Assembly (NCBI GenBank): GCA_934466515.1
Contig: CAKSLH010000010.1
Span: 1-28,966 of the forward strand
Direction of reading: 5' to 3'
Length of the DNA: 28,966 nucleotides
From: an uncultured Eubacteriales bacterium
Lineage (GTDB): Bacteria > Bacillota > Clostridia > Oscillospirales > Acutalibacteraceae
A program made the position numbers and the translations under genes. Of the stretch, positions 7,639-15,008 are shown piece by piece. The notes beneath the pieces are model-generated. The model saw only the letters and a list, made by a program, of their open reading frames with translations. It searched no databases and was not told the DNA's origin. How positions within the stretch are numbered: the stretch's first letter is position 1; every line of letters starts with the position of its first letter.

Positions 7639-9219
7639 ATGAAATGCGTGATGATTGACTGCTCAAGAAACGCAGTTATGAATGTTAAATCGGTAAAGAA
7701 ATTTGCCGAAACGGTTAAAAGTTTAGGCTTTGACAGCCTTATGCTTTATACCGAGGATACCTTTGAGGTCGATAATGAGCCATATTTCGGCTATATGCGC
7801 GGAAGATATTCGAAAGACGAAATAAAGGAGCTTGACGCTTTTTGTAATAATATAGGCATTGAGCTTATTCCGTGTGTTCAGACTCTTGCGCACCTGAATG
7901 CGATATTCAAGTGGTGGGACGAATATATGCCGATAAACGACTGCGACGATATTTTGCTTTGCGGCGAAGAGAGAACCTATACGCTTCTTGAAAATATTTT
8001 TAAGACCCTGTCCGAGTGCTACAGCACAAGAAAAGTGCATATCGGAATGGACGAGGCTTACAGAGTAGGACTCGGCAAGTACCTCGATAAGCACGGCTAT
8101 GAAAAGCGCTTCGATATTATAAACAGGCACCTTCATAGGGTATGCGAAATTGCGGATAAATACGGGTTTGAGCCTATGCTTTGGAGCGATATGTTCGTAA
8201 AGCTTGCGCTTAACAGCACCGAATACTATGCCGAGGCAAATCTTGATGAGATCCGCAAGGCGGCGGACCTGCCCGAGAGTGTTTCCCTTGTTTACTGGGA
8301 TTATTATTCAAAGGATTATGACCGCTATAAAAAAATGATAAATGTCAACAAAGCGTTTGACAGACCTGTTGCTTTTGCGGGCGGCGCTTGGACTTGGAGA
8401 GGCTTTGCTCCCGATAATAAATTCAGCTTTGAAACAACCGAGCCTGCCTTAAGGGCATGCAGGGACTGCGGAATTGAAGATATTATTATCACCGTTTGGG
8501 GAGACGACGGCGGAGAATGCTCGCCCTTTGCGGTTCTTCCTGCTCTAAGCTATGCTTCCTCGCTTTTAAACGGAAACGGCACTTTAGAAGAGGCAAAGGG
8601 GAAATTTGAAGAGCTTACAGGCATGAGCTTCGGGGATATGATGCTTTTAGACGAGCTTGATAAGCCTTCGGATATGCTTGAAGGAGCTCCTTCAAAATAC
8701 CTTATATATAATGACCCGTTTTCAGGTATGGTCGATTATATGATTGAAAGCGGCGTAAACGAATATTATGAAAAGCTTAAATTAAAGCTTGAAGCGGCAA
8801 AGCCTGCAGAGGATTTTAAAGAAATGTTTGATTTTTATATTTCGCTTTGCGGAGCGCTGTCGGTTAAAAGCGAGCTCGGAATAAAAACACGGGCGGCTTA
8901 TGATAAAAAGGATAAGCAGGCGCTTTTAAAATTAGCCGAAAGCGATTATACCTTGGCAATAGAAAGAATAAACGAATGCCATAAGGCATACAGAAGGCTT
9001 TGGCTTAAATTCAATAAGCCTTTCGGCTTTGATATTCAGGATATCCGTTTCGGCGGAGTTATAAAAAGGCTTGAAACCTGCAAAACCGCGCTTATCGAAT
9101 TCTGCGAGGGAAAGACCGATACAATCCCGGAGCTTGACGAAAGACTTCTTTCGGGAATTCACCGCGGAACAACGTGGGCAAGAACGGTCACGGCAAATGT
9201 GATATCGCATATATGTTAG
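7639..9219 (+). CDS. GH20 family beta-N-acetylhexosaminidase
   Basis: This ~526-residue protein without a signal peptide is a cytosolic exo-acting hexosaminidase of GH20, which releases terminal beta-GlcNAc or beta-GalNAc by substrate-assisted catalysis. The TIM barrel begins early (GFDSLMLYTEDTFE, GIELIPCVQTLAHL), and the family's Asp-Glu pair is in HIGMDEAY (His134, Asp138, Glu139). It lacks the secretion signal and accessory beta domain of many GH20 enzymes and resembles the short intracellular type, such as pneumococcal GH20C. The ATG at 7639 has a GAGGGTGA site; an upstream in-frame extension to 7579 would overlap the esterase gene and is unlikely. It lies 10 bases after the esterase stop. 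Confidence 0.88.
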   Translation: MKCVMIDCSRNAVMNVKSVKKFAETVKSLGFDSLMLYTEDTFEVDNEPYFGYMRGRYSKDEIKELDAFCNNIGIELIPCVQTLAHLNAIFKWWDEYMPINDCDDILLCGEERTYTLLENIFKTLSECYSTRKVHIGMDEAYRVGLGKYLDKHGYEKRFDIINRHLHRVCEIADKYGFEPMLWSDMFVKLALNSTEYYAEANLDEIRKAADLPESVSLVYWDYYSKDYDRYKKMINVNKAFDRPVAFAGGAWTWRGFAPDNKFSFETTEPALRACRDCGIEDIIITVWGDDGGECSPFAVLPALSYASSLLNGNGTLEEAKGKFEELTGMSFGDMMLLDELDKPSDMLEGAPSKYLIYNDPFSGMVDYMIESGVNEYYEKLKLKLEAAKPAEDFKEMFDFYISLCGALSVKSELGIKTRAAYDKKDKQALLKLAESDYTLAIERINECHKAYRRLWLKFNKPFGFDIQDIRFGGVIKRLETCKTALIEFCEGKTDTIPELDERLLSGIHRGTTWARTVTANVISHIC

Positions 9220-9248
9220 TGTGATAGGTTTGAGTCCTGTCACACTAA
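9216..9248 (+). repeat. Dispersed hairpin repeat, copy 1 (between GH20 and GH65)
   Basis: A 13-bp stem (9216-9228 with 9236-9248, one G-T pair) closes a 7-nt TTTGAGT loop and includes the GH20 stop codon. Positions 9226-9247 are identical over 22 nt to 20993-21014. No T-run follows on the plus strand, so it is not a standard terminator. It sits 25 bases before the GH65 ATG and might process or tune the polycistronic mRNA. Confidence 0.7.
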
Positions 9249-9272
9249 AATAAAACAGATTGGAGATAAAAT

Positions 9273-11507
9273 ATGGCAAAGGAAGCAATTAAGTATTACG
9301 GGGTAGACCCTTGGAAAATCACAGAAACGGGCTTCAATCCCGAAAGAGGAAGAGTTTCCGAAAGTATTTTTTCGCTCGGAAACGAGTATATGGGAACAAG
9401 AGGATATTTTGACGAGGTCTATTCGGGCGACAGCTTAAAGGGCAGCTATTTTAACGGCGTCTGGGAAGAAAAGCCGATAACCTATTTCGAGCATTTCAAG
9501 GGACTTTCCGAGCGCTGCTGCTTTATGATAAACGCTAATAACTGGATTTATACCAGAATTTTCGCAAACGGCGAGGAGCTTGACCTCGCTAAATGCAAGG
9601 TTGAGGATTTTTACCGCGAGCTTGATATGAAGCGCGGAATTGTTACAAGAACCTTTAAATGGAGCGGACTTAAATTCACCTTTGAAAGATTTATTTCGAT
9701 GACCGCTCGCGAAATTGCGGCGCAGAAGATAGAAATTGAGTCCTTAGGCTTCGAGGGCGAAATAAAGATAGCCGCAGGCTCCGATTTCACACCCTTCCAT
9801 GAGGAGGAAAACCGCAATTTCTGGCATGAGATATATAAGGCGGACGGTGTTATTGCCGCCTGCACCGAATCGAGCGGACAGCGCGTTTATTCCGAATTCA
9901 AGGCGAATATGACCCCCGACCGCTATTATACCGAGGAAAAGAAATCCTGCGCCGAGTACAGCTTTAAGCTTTCAAAGAATGAAAGTAAGGTTTTTGAAAG
10001 ACTCAGCGTTAATATAACCGAAAAGGATAAATCCGTTTCGGACGATGACTTTATAAGCAAAAGCGCGGCTAAAGCGAGCAAGCTTTTTGGGCGCGGCTAT
10101 GACGAATATAAGGCAGACCACGAAAAATTCTGGGCAAATGTCTGGAATAAGCTTGATATCGTGATTGACGGGGACGAGGAAAATCAGCAGGGCGTAAGAT
10201 TCTGCATATTCAGCCTCCATCAGACCTATCACGGCGAGGACGGCTCCCTCAATATCGGCGCAAAGGGACTTACCGGCGAAAAATATTCCGGCTGGACATT
10301 CTGGGATACCGAGACCTACTGCCTGCCGTTTTATATGTTTAATAACCCTCAGGCGGCAAAGAACCTTATAATGTACCGCTACAACACCTTAAAGCAGGCT
10401 CAGGACAGAGCGATAGAGCAGGATACTAAGGGTGCATGCTTCCCGATGGTTACAATTGACGGAACAGAGAGCTGCGGAGTTTGGCAGCACGGAAATCTTG
10501 AAATTCATGTAACTGCTGCGGTTGCCTATGCGGTATGGCATTATGTAACAAATTTAAAGGATAAGGAATTCCTTTATAAATACGGCGTTAAGCTCCTCGT
10601 TGAGGTAAGCCGTTATTTCGCTTCGCGAGGCGGCTTCAGCCCCGTTACCGGTGAATACGGTCTTTACGGCGTTATGGGACCGGACGAGTTCCACATGATG
10701 GTCAACAACAATACATATACCAATTATATGGTTAAAAAGATGTTTGACTATACGGTTGATGTTATAAACGAAATGAAGACCGCTTGCCCTGAGAATATTC
10801 CTGCCTTAGAGGACGGCGAGCTTGAGGACTGGAAAATGAAAGCCGATAAAATGCGTATCAATTATAATGATGATACAAAGCTTTTCGAACAGCATGACGG
10901 CTATTTCGATCTTCCCCATATTGATGTCAATTCCATTTCACCCGACCGTGTTCCGATTTATAAATACTGGGCTTATGACAGCATTTTCAGAGTAAATATG
11001 TTAAAACAGCCTGATGTAGTTTTAATGCTTTTCTTCTTCTCAAAGGATTTCACCTTAGAGCAAAAGGCGGCAAACTATGATTTCTATGAAGCCCGTTGCT
11101 TCCATGAAAGCTCCCTTTCGCCGTCGATTCATTCGATTATCGCGGCTGAAATCGGAAAAGCCGATCAAGCTTATGAGTATGCAAAATATGCAAGCCGTCT
11201 CGACCTTGACGATTATAACCGCAACACTCATCAGGGACTCCATGTCACCTCTGCCGCCGCAGCTTGGATGAATATTGTTTACGGCTTCGGCGGAATGAGA
11301 ACGGACGATGATATGCTCTTCTTTAAGCCCACTCTGCCTGAAAAGTGGAAAGGCTATCAGTTCAAAATTCTCTACAGGGAAAAGGTGCTTACTGTAGATA
11401 TAAGAAACGGCAGGGCGAAATTCGTTCTTGACGGCGACGCAGAGCCGATAAATATCTGCGGAAAAGTTTATAATGTAGGAAAAGAGGGCGTTGAAGTTGA
11501 AATATAA
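9273..11507 (+). CDS. GH65 family alpha-glucoside phosphorylase
   Basis: This 744-residue cytosolic enzyme belongs to GH65, which holds maltose, trehalose, kojibiose and nigerose phosphorylases. They release beta-glucose 1-phosphate by inverting phosphorolysis. It has the N-terminal beta-sandwich (NPERGRVSESIFSLGNEYMGTRGY), the (alpha/alpha)6 barrel with WTFWDTETYCLPFY, the motif GTESCGVWQHGNLEIH (Trp404, Gln405, Glu410), and the C-terminal sheet (FFKPTLPEKWKGYQFKILYREK). The residue after Trp404 is Gln, where maltose phosphorylase appears to have its general acid Glu; this is raised as a finding. GGAG lies 7 bases before the ATG. The overlap with a beta-phosphoglucomutase gene supports beta-glucose 1-phosphate as product. 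Confidence 0.9.
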   Translation: MAKEAIKYYGVDPWKITETGFNPERGRVSESIFSLGNEYMGTRGYFDEVYSGDSLKGSYFNGVWEEKPITYFEHFKGLSERCCFMINANNWIYTRIFANGEELDLAKCKVEDFYRELDMKRGIVTRTFKWSGLKFTFERFISMTAREIAAQKIEIESLGFEGEIKIAAGSDFTPFHEEENRNFWHEIYKADGVIAACTESSGQRVYSEFKANMTPDRYYTEEKKSCAEYSFKLSKNESKVFERLSVNITEKDKSVSDDDFISKSAAKASKLFGRGYDEYKADHEKFWANVWNKLDIVIDGDEENQQGVRFCIFSLHQTYHGEDGSLNIGAKGLTGEKYSGWTFWDTETYCLPFYMFNNPQAAKNLIMYRYNTLKQAQDRAIEQDTKGACFPMVTIDGTESCGVWQHGNLEIHVTAAVAYAVWHYVTNLKDKEFLYKYGVKLLVEVSRYFASRGGFSPVTGEYGLYGVMGPDEFHMMVNNNTYTNYMVKKMFDYTVDVINEMKTACPENIPALEDGELEDWKMKADKMRINYNDDTKLFEQHDGYFDLPHIDVNSISPDRVPIYKYWAYDSIFRVNMLKQPDVVLMLFFFSKDFTLEQKAANYDFYEARCFHESSLSPSIHSIIAAEIGKADQAYEYAKYASRLDLDDYNRNTHQGLHVTSAAAAWMNIVYGFGGMRTDDDMLFFKPTLPEKWKGYQFKILYREKVLTVDIRNGRAKFVLDGDAEPINICGKVYNVGKEGVEVEI

Positions 11508-12138
11508 AGCAGTCATATTCGATTTAGACGGTGTAATAGTCTGCACCGACGAATGCCATTATAAGGGCTGGAAAAAGCTTGCCGACGAGGAGGGTATTTA
11601 TTTCGACCGCGAAATAAATCAGAGACTCAGAGGCGTCAGCCGAATGGAGAGCCTTGAAATCGTGCTTGAAAAGGCAAATAAGGCTTATACCGCCGAGGAA
11701 AAGGCTGAAATGGCAGAAAGAAAAAATAATTTTTACCGCGAGTATATCAAGGATTTAACTCCTGCCGATGTTCTTCCGGGAGTTATGGATTTTTGCGAAA
11801 AATTAAGAGCGCAGGGCGTTAAGCTTGCTATAGGCTCTTCGAGCAAAAACACCCCCGCAATTCTTAAGGGAATAGGACTTGACACTTATTTTGACGCGGT
11901 TGCCGACGGCAATCAGATTACAAAGAGCAAGCCCGATCCCGAGGTATTCCTGCTTGCGGCAAAGCTTGTAGGAATTGCTCCTGCCGACTGTATGGTTGTT
12001 GAGGACGCCGAGGCAGGCGTTGAAGCGGCAATTGCAGGCGGAATGGATGTTTTGGGTCTCGGAAAAGCGGTAGAAAATTCGAACGCTACCTATAAGGCTT
12101 CGGGTCTTAATACATTTGACATTTCAAATCTTTCCTGA
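11497..12138 (+). CDS. pgmB: Beta-phosphoglucomutase (HAD superfamily)
   Basis: This ~213-residue protein of the haloacid-dehalogenase superfamily most likely interconverts beta-glucose 1-phosphate and glucose 6-phosphate. The HAD nucleophile motif is FDLDGVI near the N-terminus, followed by a helical cap typical of the PgmB class, GSSSKN (motif II), and KPDPEVF with VVEDAEAGVEAA (motifs III and IV). It overlaps the end of the GH65 gene. I chose the TTG at 11497 because AGAGGG lies 8 bases upstream; another TTG at 11491 would leave only 2 bases. The product of the adjacent GH65 phosphorylase is exactly the substrate of this enzyme, so the two form one pathway into glycolysis. Confidence 0.92.
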   Translation: MKYKAVIFDLDGVIVCTDECHYKGWKKLADEEGIYFDREINQRLRGVSRMESLEIVLEKANKAYTAEEKAEMAERKNNFYREYIKDLTPADVLPGVMDFCEKLRAQGVKLAIGSSSKNTPAILKGIGLDTYFDAVADGNQITKSKPDPEVFLLAAKLVGIAPADCMVVEDAEAGVEAAIAGGMDVLGLGKAVENSNATYKASGLNTFDISNLS

Positions 12139-12167
12139 TTTTCGGATTTTTTGTACGGTGTAAAGTA

Positions 12168-12215
12168 AGGCTCCCTTCTTTTTTCGGTGAAACCGAAAAA
12201 CAGAGGGGAGCTGGC
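12168..12215 (+). repeat. Structured repeat unit A, copy 1
   Basis: GCTCCCTTCT (12170-12179) and AGAGGGGAGC (12202-12211) form the conserved outer stem, with an inner stem around TTTTCGGT and ACCGAAAA. This solitary copy lacks the following GTCAGC hairpin found in copies 2 and 3. With the next ~40 bases it fills the space between pgmB and the larger repeat; no gene is seen from 12139 to 12438. Confidence 0.75.
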
Positions 12216-12254
12216 GTTTTAGATGCTAGATATTAGATTCTAGACATTAGACAA

Positions 12255-12436
12255 ATGTGTGCCTTACGGCACTGATATAACCAAACCCTATCGTCTTTGC
12301 CCTACGGGCTAAGACACTTCCCCTTTCATCTAAAGGGGAAGCTTTGATCTCTGCCGAAACTAAAGCAAGGCTCCCTTCTTATTGACGAATGTCAATATAG
12401 AGGGGAGCTGTCAGCGTTAGCTGACTGAGGGGTATT
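12255..12436 (+). repeat. Composite hairpin repeat, left copy
   Basis: It contains, in order, a GTGCC/GGCAC hairpin, the conserved string ATATAACCAAACCCTATCGT, a GCCC/GGGC hairpin, a CTTCCCCTTT/AAAGGGGAAG hairpin (12317-12341), unit A (12370-12408, inner stem ATTGAC/GTCAAT) and a GTCAGC/GCTGAC hairpin (12410-12425), ending in GAGGGGTATT. The right copy at 13140-13320 has the same order in the same direction. Confidence 0.85.
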
Positions 12437-12438
12437 TT

Positions 12439-12852
12439 TTAAATACTTATAATCCTTTTTCCTTTTCTTCTTGCTATATCCGTAAAATGGCTTGCTCCGT
12501 TTGTTAAGCCGTGCCTTACGAAAGATATTACTATATCCGAATTATTTATCATCCAATTATTGCGGTAGATTATTCTGAAACGGGGCAAGATATTTTCAAT
12601 TCCGTCGGGAAATACGGTTTCATATTTTTCCGTTAAGTATTTATCAAGTCTAGATAATACTACAGTATACCTTATATCGGTATACTGTTTTTTTAATTCT
12701 TCAAGTACTTGCTTTACATTACTGTCAAATCCGCCGTTATGTCCTACCAAAAAATCCTTTACTCCTTCATTTATCACCTTTTCGATTTCTTCCTTAAGCT
12801 TTTCATTGCATTCTCCGCAGTAGCTTCGGTGTCCGAAAAATGTACAGGTCAT
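12439..12852 (-). CDS. SLOG-superfamily-like protein of unknown function
   Basis: This 137-residue protein has the look of small SLOG (Rossmann-like, nucleotide-binding) proteins: the start MTCTFFGHR, a mid-protein FLVGHNGGFDSNVKQVL, a FPDGIENILPRFRIIYRNNWMI segment, and the ending SHFTDIARRKGKRIISI. Similar stand-alone proteins are widespread in gut Clostridia, and their function is unknown; SLOG domains in general bind nucleotides or modified nucleotides. The start has an AGGAGTGA site. The gene sits inside the repeat-bounded islet, divergent from a ribbon-helix-helix protein gene, and its predicted transcription start falls in a large palindrome that could be that protein's operator. Its stop is two bases from the left repeat. 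Confidence 0.75.
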   Translation of the reverse strand: MTCTFFGHRSYCGECNEKLKEEIEKVINEGVKDFLVGHNGGFDSNVKQVLEELKKQYTDIRYTVVLSRLDKYLTEKYETVFPDGIENILPRFRIIYRNNWMINNSDIVISFVRHGLTNGASHFTDIARRKGKRIISI

Positions 12853-12868
12853 ATTATCACTCCTAAAA

Positions 12869-12899
12869 TTTGAGTATACTTAATTTAAGTATACTCAAA
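12869..12899. promoter_or_regulatory. 31-nt palindromic operator between the islet genes
   Basis: A perfect 15-bp inverted repeat (12869-12883 and 12885-12899) surrounds a single T, and each arm contains GAGTATACTTAA. It lies over the predicted transcription start of the SLOG-like gene, downstream of its -10 TATAAT (minus strand, 12902-12907). A second, looser inverted repeat, AATCTTAA (12917-12924) and TTAAGATT (12937-12944), lies nearer the ribbon-helix-helix gene. Binding by that protein is the natural guess. Confidence 0.7.
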
Positions 12900-12960
12900 A
12901 CATTATATCACAAAATAATCTTAAAATAAACTTAAATTAAGATTTTTTGAGAGTGATAAT

Positions 12961-13134
12961 ATGAGAAATAAAGAAAATAAACATCTTGGGATTGAAATAT
13001 CTCCCGAATTACATGCCAAATTAAAATATATCGCCAAATATGAAGGCCGTTCAATGAACGGTCAGGTTTTATACCTTATCAGAGGCTGTATAAAGGATTT
13101 TGAAAAAGAAAACGGTACTATAGAAGAGATTTAA
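12961..13134 (+). CDS. Arc-like ribbon-helix-helix DNA-binding protein
   Basis: This 57-residue protein (MRNKENKHLGIEISPELHAK, then LKYIAKYEGRSMNGQVLYLI) matches the ribbon-helix-helix pattern: a short beta strand LGIEISPEL, helix 1 with LKYIAKYEG, the turn RSMNGQ and helix 2. Such proteins bind DNA as dimers at palindromes. Its ATG is preceded by GAGAGTGATAAT, much like the sequence before the divergent SLOG-like gene. The position next to a 31-nt perfect palindrome suggests it represses itself and its partner, as in compact toxin-antitoxin-like or phage-type modules, although no toxin activity is evident. The stop lies 5 bases before the right direct repeat. Confidence 0.8.
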   Translation: MRNKENKHLGIEISPELHAKLKYIAKYEGRSMNGQVLYLIRGCIKDFEKENGTIEEI

Positions 13135-13139
13135 AATAG

Positions 13140-13320
13140 ATGTGCGTTTGACAGCGCGGATATAACCAAACCCTATCGTCTTTGCCTACGGCAAATCCAC
13201 TTCCCCTTCCAACTGAAGGGGAAGCTTTGGTTTCTGCTGAAACTAAAGAAAAGGCTCCCTTCTTTTTCACGATAGTGAAAATAGAGGGGAGCTGTCAGCG
13301 TAAGCTGACTGAGGGGTATT
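13140..13320 (+). repeat. Composite hairpin repeat, right copy
   Basis: Same order as the left copy: ATATAACCAAACCCTATCGT, a TTTGCC/GGCAAA hairpin (13181-13195), CTTCCCCTTC/GAAGGGGAAG (13200-13224), unit A (13254-13292, inner stem TTTTCAC/GTGAAAA) and GTCAGC/GCTGAC (13294-13309), ending in GAGGGGTATT. The stem sequences differ from the left copy, but both arms change together. Confidence 0.85.
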
Positions 13321-13338
13321 GTCTAGTATCTAGCGTCT

Positions 13339-13388
13339 ATTTAAGAAGAATGGGTTAAGCCTTAAGGCTTAACCCATTCTTCTTAAAT
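13339..13388. repeat. Perfect 50-nt palindrome over the end of the GH25 gene
   Basis: Both 25-nt arms are exact complements with no loop, centred between 13363 and 13364. The right arm holds the last codons of the lysozyme gene (encoding NLRRMG and TAA) and the left arm is an inverted copy of them. No T-run follows on the minus strand, so a terminator role is uncertain, although the hairpin would be very stable. Confidence 0.85.
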
Positions 13389-14925
13389 TCATATCCACTC
13401 TTGTGGAAATTCCGTCTACCGAGCCTTTTGAAGTGTACTGCCAAGCGACATAGGGAATGTTTTTTACCCTTTCATAATTTTCGGTATAATAAGCTATCCA
13501 TATACTTTCTTTTGAAATTCTTGAGCCTTCAAGATAATTATTATAATAATTAAAATAGGTGTAAATTCCGGCAGAAAAACCGCCTGCTCTTATTCTGTTT
13601 ACGAATGCAAGCGCGGTGTTGGTGCGCTGGGCAGGGGTCATCCCTGCAACCCTGTCTCCGACATGCTCTATATCGCAGTATACCGGAAGCTGTAAGCTTC
13701 TGCCCTTTAAAGCGTCCAAAACAAACTCGGCTTCTTTTACCGCCTCATCCTCATTTGCGGAAACTGAATAAAAATATACTCCGCATTTTATGCCGTATTT
13801 CTGAGCCTCTTTTAAATTATTTTCAAATTTCGGGTCAAGGCTGAGTCCGCCGTAAACATATCCGCGGTAGCCCACTCTTATATAAGCAAATTCAACGCCT
13901 GCGCGCTTTACCTTTGCCCAGTTGATATCGCCCTGCCAGCTCGAAACATCAATTCCGACCTCGCAGTCCTTAACGCCGGTTACGGGGTCAAAATGATACC
14001 TGAGTCCGTTTATTTCCGCATAGCCTGTAACGAATTTTCCGCCGTTTACAAAATATGTCTTGCCGTCAACCGTATTAAAGCCCTCTTTGAAAATCCGTCC
14101 GTCGGGCACTTGCACCTCTATCGGGAATTTTCTTTTGAAGGTTCCTTTTTTCACAGTATCATTTTCAGCTAAAATATAACCCTCAAAGGCGTCTCCGCCC
14201 AAATTCCTGTTTTCATAGGTTTCTGGGTCATATTTAATTTTATAAAATGTAAGCTCCTTTTTCTCTTCGGGCTTTTGGTCTTCACTGCTGCTGTCAGTGC
14301 TTTCACTGTTTTCGCTGTTTTCACCGTTTTCAGTATCCGCAGTCAAAAGAACCTCGGAACTTAAATCGCTTTCATCCTTATCTTCTTTTACCTCTACTGT
14401 TTCAGAGGATATATAATCATAGGTTTTTCCGCTTTCAGCCTTAAATTGCGATACGGCTTTTAAATCGACTGAGGAATAAATTTCCTTATCTTCGGTAACA
14501 GTTACCACCTCAACCTCTTTTTCCTCATACCGAATTTCATTGCCTATAATTTTCAGAAGCGTGGACGAAGGGGCTTTATCCTCATCAACAGTTCGCTTTT
14601 TGTTTTCAGGATCTTCTTTTGGTCTGTATTTAAAAGCGGGATTCTTTAAAACATTTACTATGGGAGCATTTATCTCCTCCGGCTCGGGCTCCGGAATTTG
14701 CTCTTCCGATGACAAAACCTCGCTTGAAGCAACCTTTACCGGCTCTTTTTTAACCGCCGGTTCTACTTTTTTGCCGTTTTTGTTTTTAATAATCAAAACA
14801 GCCGAAAGCAAACCTATGACTATAAGCGCCGACGCACCTATGCTTACGGAAGCTATAAGATGCGTCCTTAAAAAGCCTGCCGATTTTCTGAAAAACAGTT
14901 TTATATCATTAAAACTAAGCTTCAA
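13369..14925 (-). CDS. Membrane-anchored GH25 lysozyme-like muramidase
   Basis: This 518-residue protein is a likely cell-wall hydrolase. Residues ~1-20 are cytosolic, a membrane helix follows (about 23-47, IASVSIGASALIVIGLLSAVLII), then a long acidic, Ser/Glu-rich spacer outside the cell, a short repeat like those of glucan/choline-binding proteins (KTYFVNGGKFVTGYAEINGLRYHF), and a C-terminal GH25 domain from about 318: VGIDVSSWQGDINW, YIRVGYRG, PVYCDIEHVG with the Asp-x-Glu acid pair, and YVAWQYTS. GH25 enzymes cut the beta-1,4 bond after N-acetylmuramic acid. The start is a TTG with GGGTGAG 5 bases upstream; no ATG fits. It is a single gene with its own promoter. Confidence 0.9.
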   Translation of the reverse strand: MKLSFNDIKLFFRKSAGFLRTHLIASVSIGASALIVIGLLSAVLIIKNKNGKKVEPAVKKEPVKVASSEVLSSEEQIPEPEPEEINAPIVNVLKNPAFKYRPKEDPENKKRTVDEDKAPSSTLLKIIGNEIRYEEKEVEVVTVTEDKEIYSSVDLKAVSQFKAESGKTYDYISSETVEVKEDKDESDLSSEVLLTADTENGENSENSESTDSSSEDQKPEEKKELTFYKIKYDPETYENRNLGGDAFEGYILAENDTVKKGTFKRKFPIEVQVPDGRIFKEGFNTVDGKTYFVNGGKFVTGYAEINGLRYHFDPVTGVKDCEVGIDVSSWQGDINWAKVKRAGVEFAYIRVGYRGYVYGGLSLDPKFENNLKEAQKYGIKCGVYFYSVSANEDEAVKEAEFVLDALKGRSLQLPVYCDIEHVGDRVAGMTPAQRTNTALAFVNRIRAGGFSAGIYTYFNYYNNYLEGSRISKESIWIAYYTENYERVKNIPYVAWQYTSKGSVDGISTRVDMNLRRMG

Positions 14926-14956
14926 TGTATCTCACCCTGAAAACGAATTTGATTTA

Positions 14957-14985
14957 ATGATAGCACAAAGCAATACTGAATTCAA
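14957..14985 (-). promoter_or_regulatory. Promoter of the GH25 gene
   Basis: Minus strand: TTGAAT (14980-14985), 17-bp spacer, TATCAT (14957-14962), preceded by TGC as an extended -10. Confidence 0.6.
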
Positions 14986-15008
14986 CAGGAAAATTTTTAT
15001 AGCTGAAC

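Larger units (their letters stand above)
12220..13339. mobile_element. Putative repeat-bounded two-gene islet
   Basis: Two ~181-bp direct repeats (12255-12436 and 13140-13320) closely bracket two divergent genes: the SLOG-like stop is at 12439 and the ribbon-helix-helix stop at 13134. Outside the repeats, 12220-12239 and the reverse complement of 13320-13339 match at 16 of 20 positions, like degenerate terminal inverted repeats. No transposase or integrase is present, so movement would need help in trans, or the islet arose by recombination between the repeats. The boundaries are my inference. Confidence 0.45.

Noticed and set aside
7723..8136. Antisense ORF of 137 codons within GH20
   Set aside because: It is a shadow of the real gene, with no ribosome site or recognisable protein.
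9216..9248. Hairpin after GH20 as a transcription terminator
   Set aside because: No T-run follows on the plus strand, and GH65 continues the operon 25 bases on.
12961..13134. Ribbon-helix-helix/SLOG pair as a confirmed toxin-antitoxin system
   Set aside because: The antitoxin-like DNA binder and operator are suggestive, but the SLOG-like partner has no recognisable toxin fold or active site.
12168..13320. Repeats as a CRISPR array
   Set aside because: Units are long, hairpin-rich and unevenly spaced, with genes between them and no cas genes.
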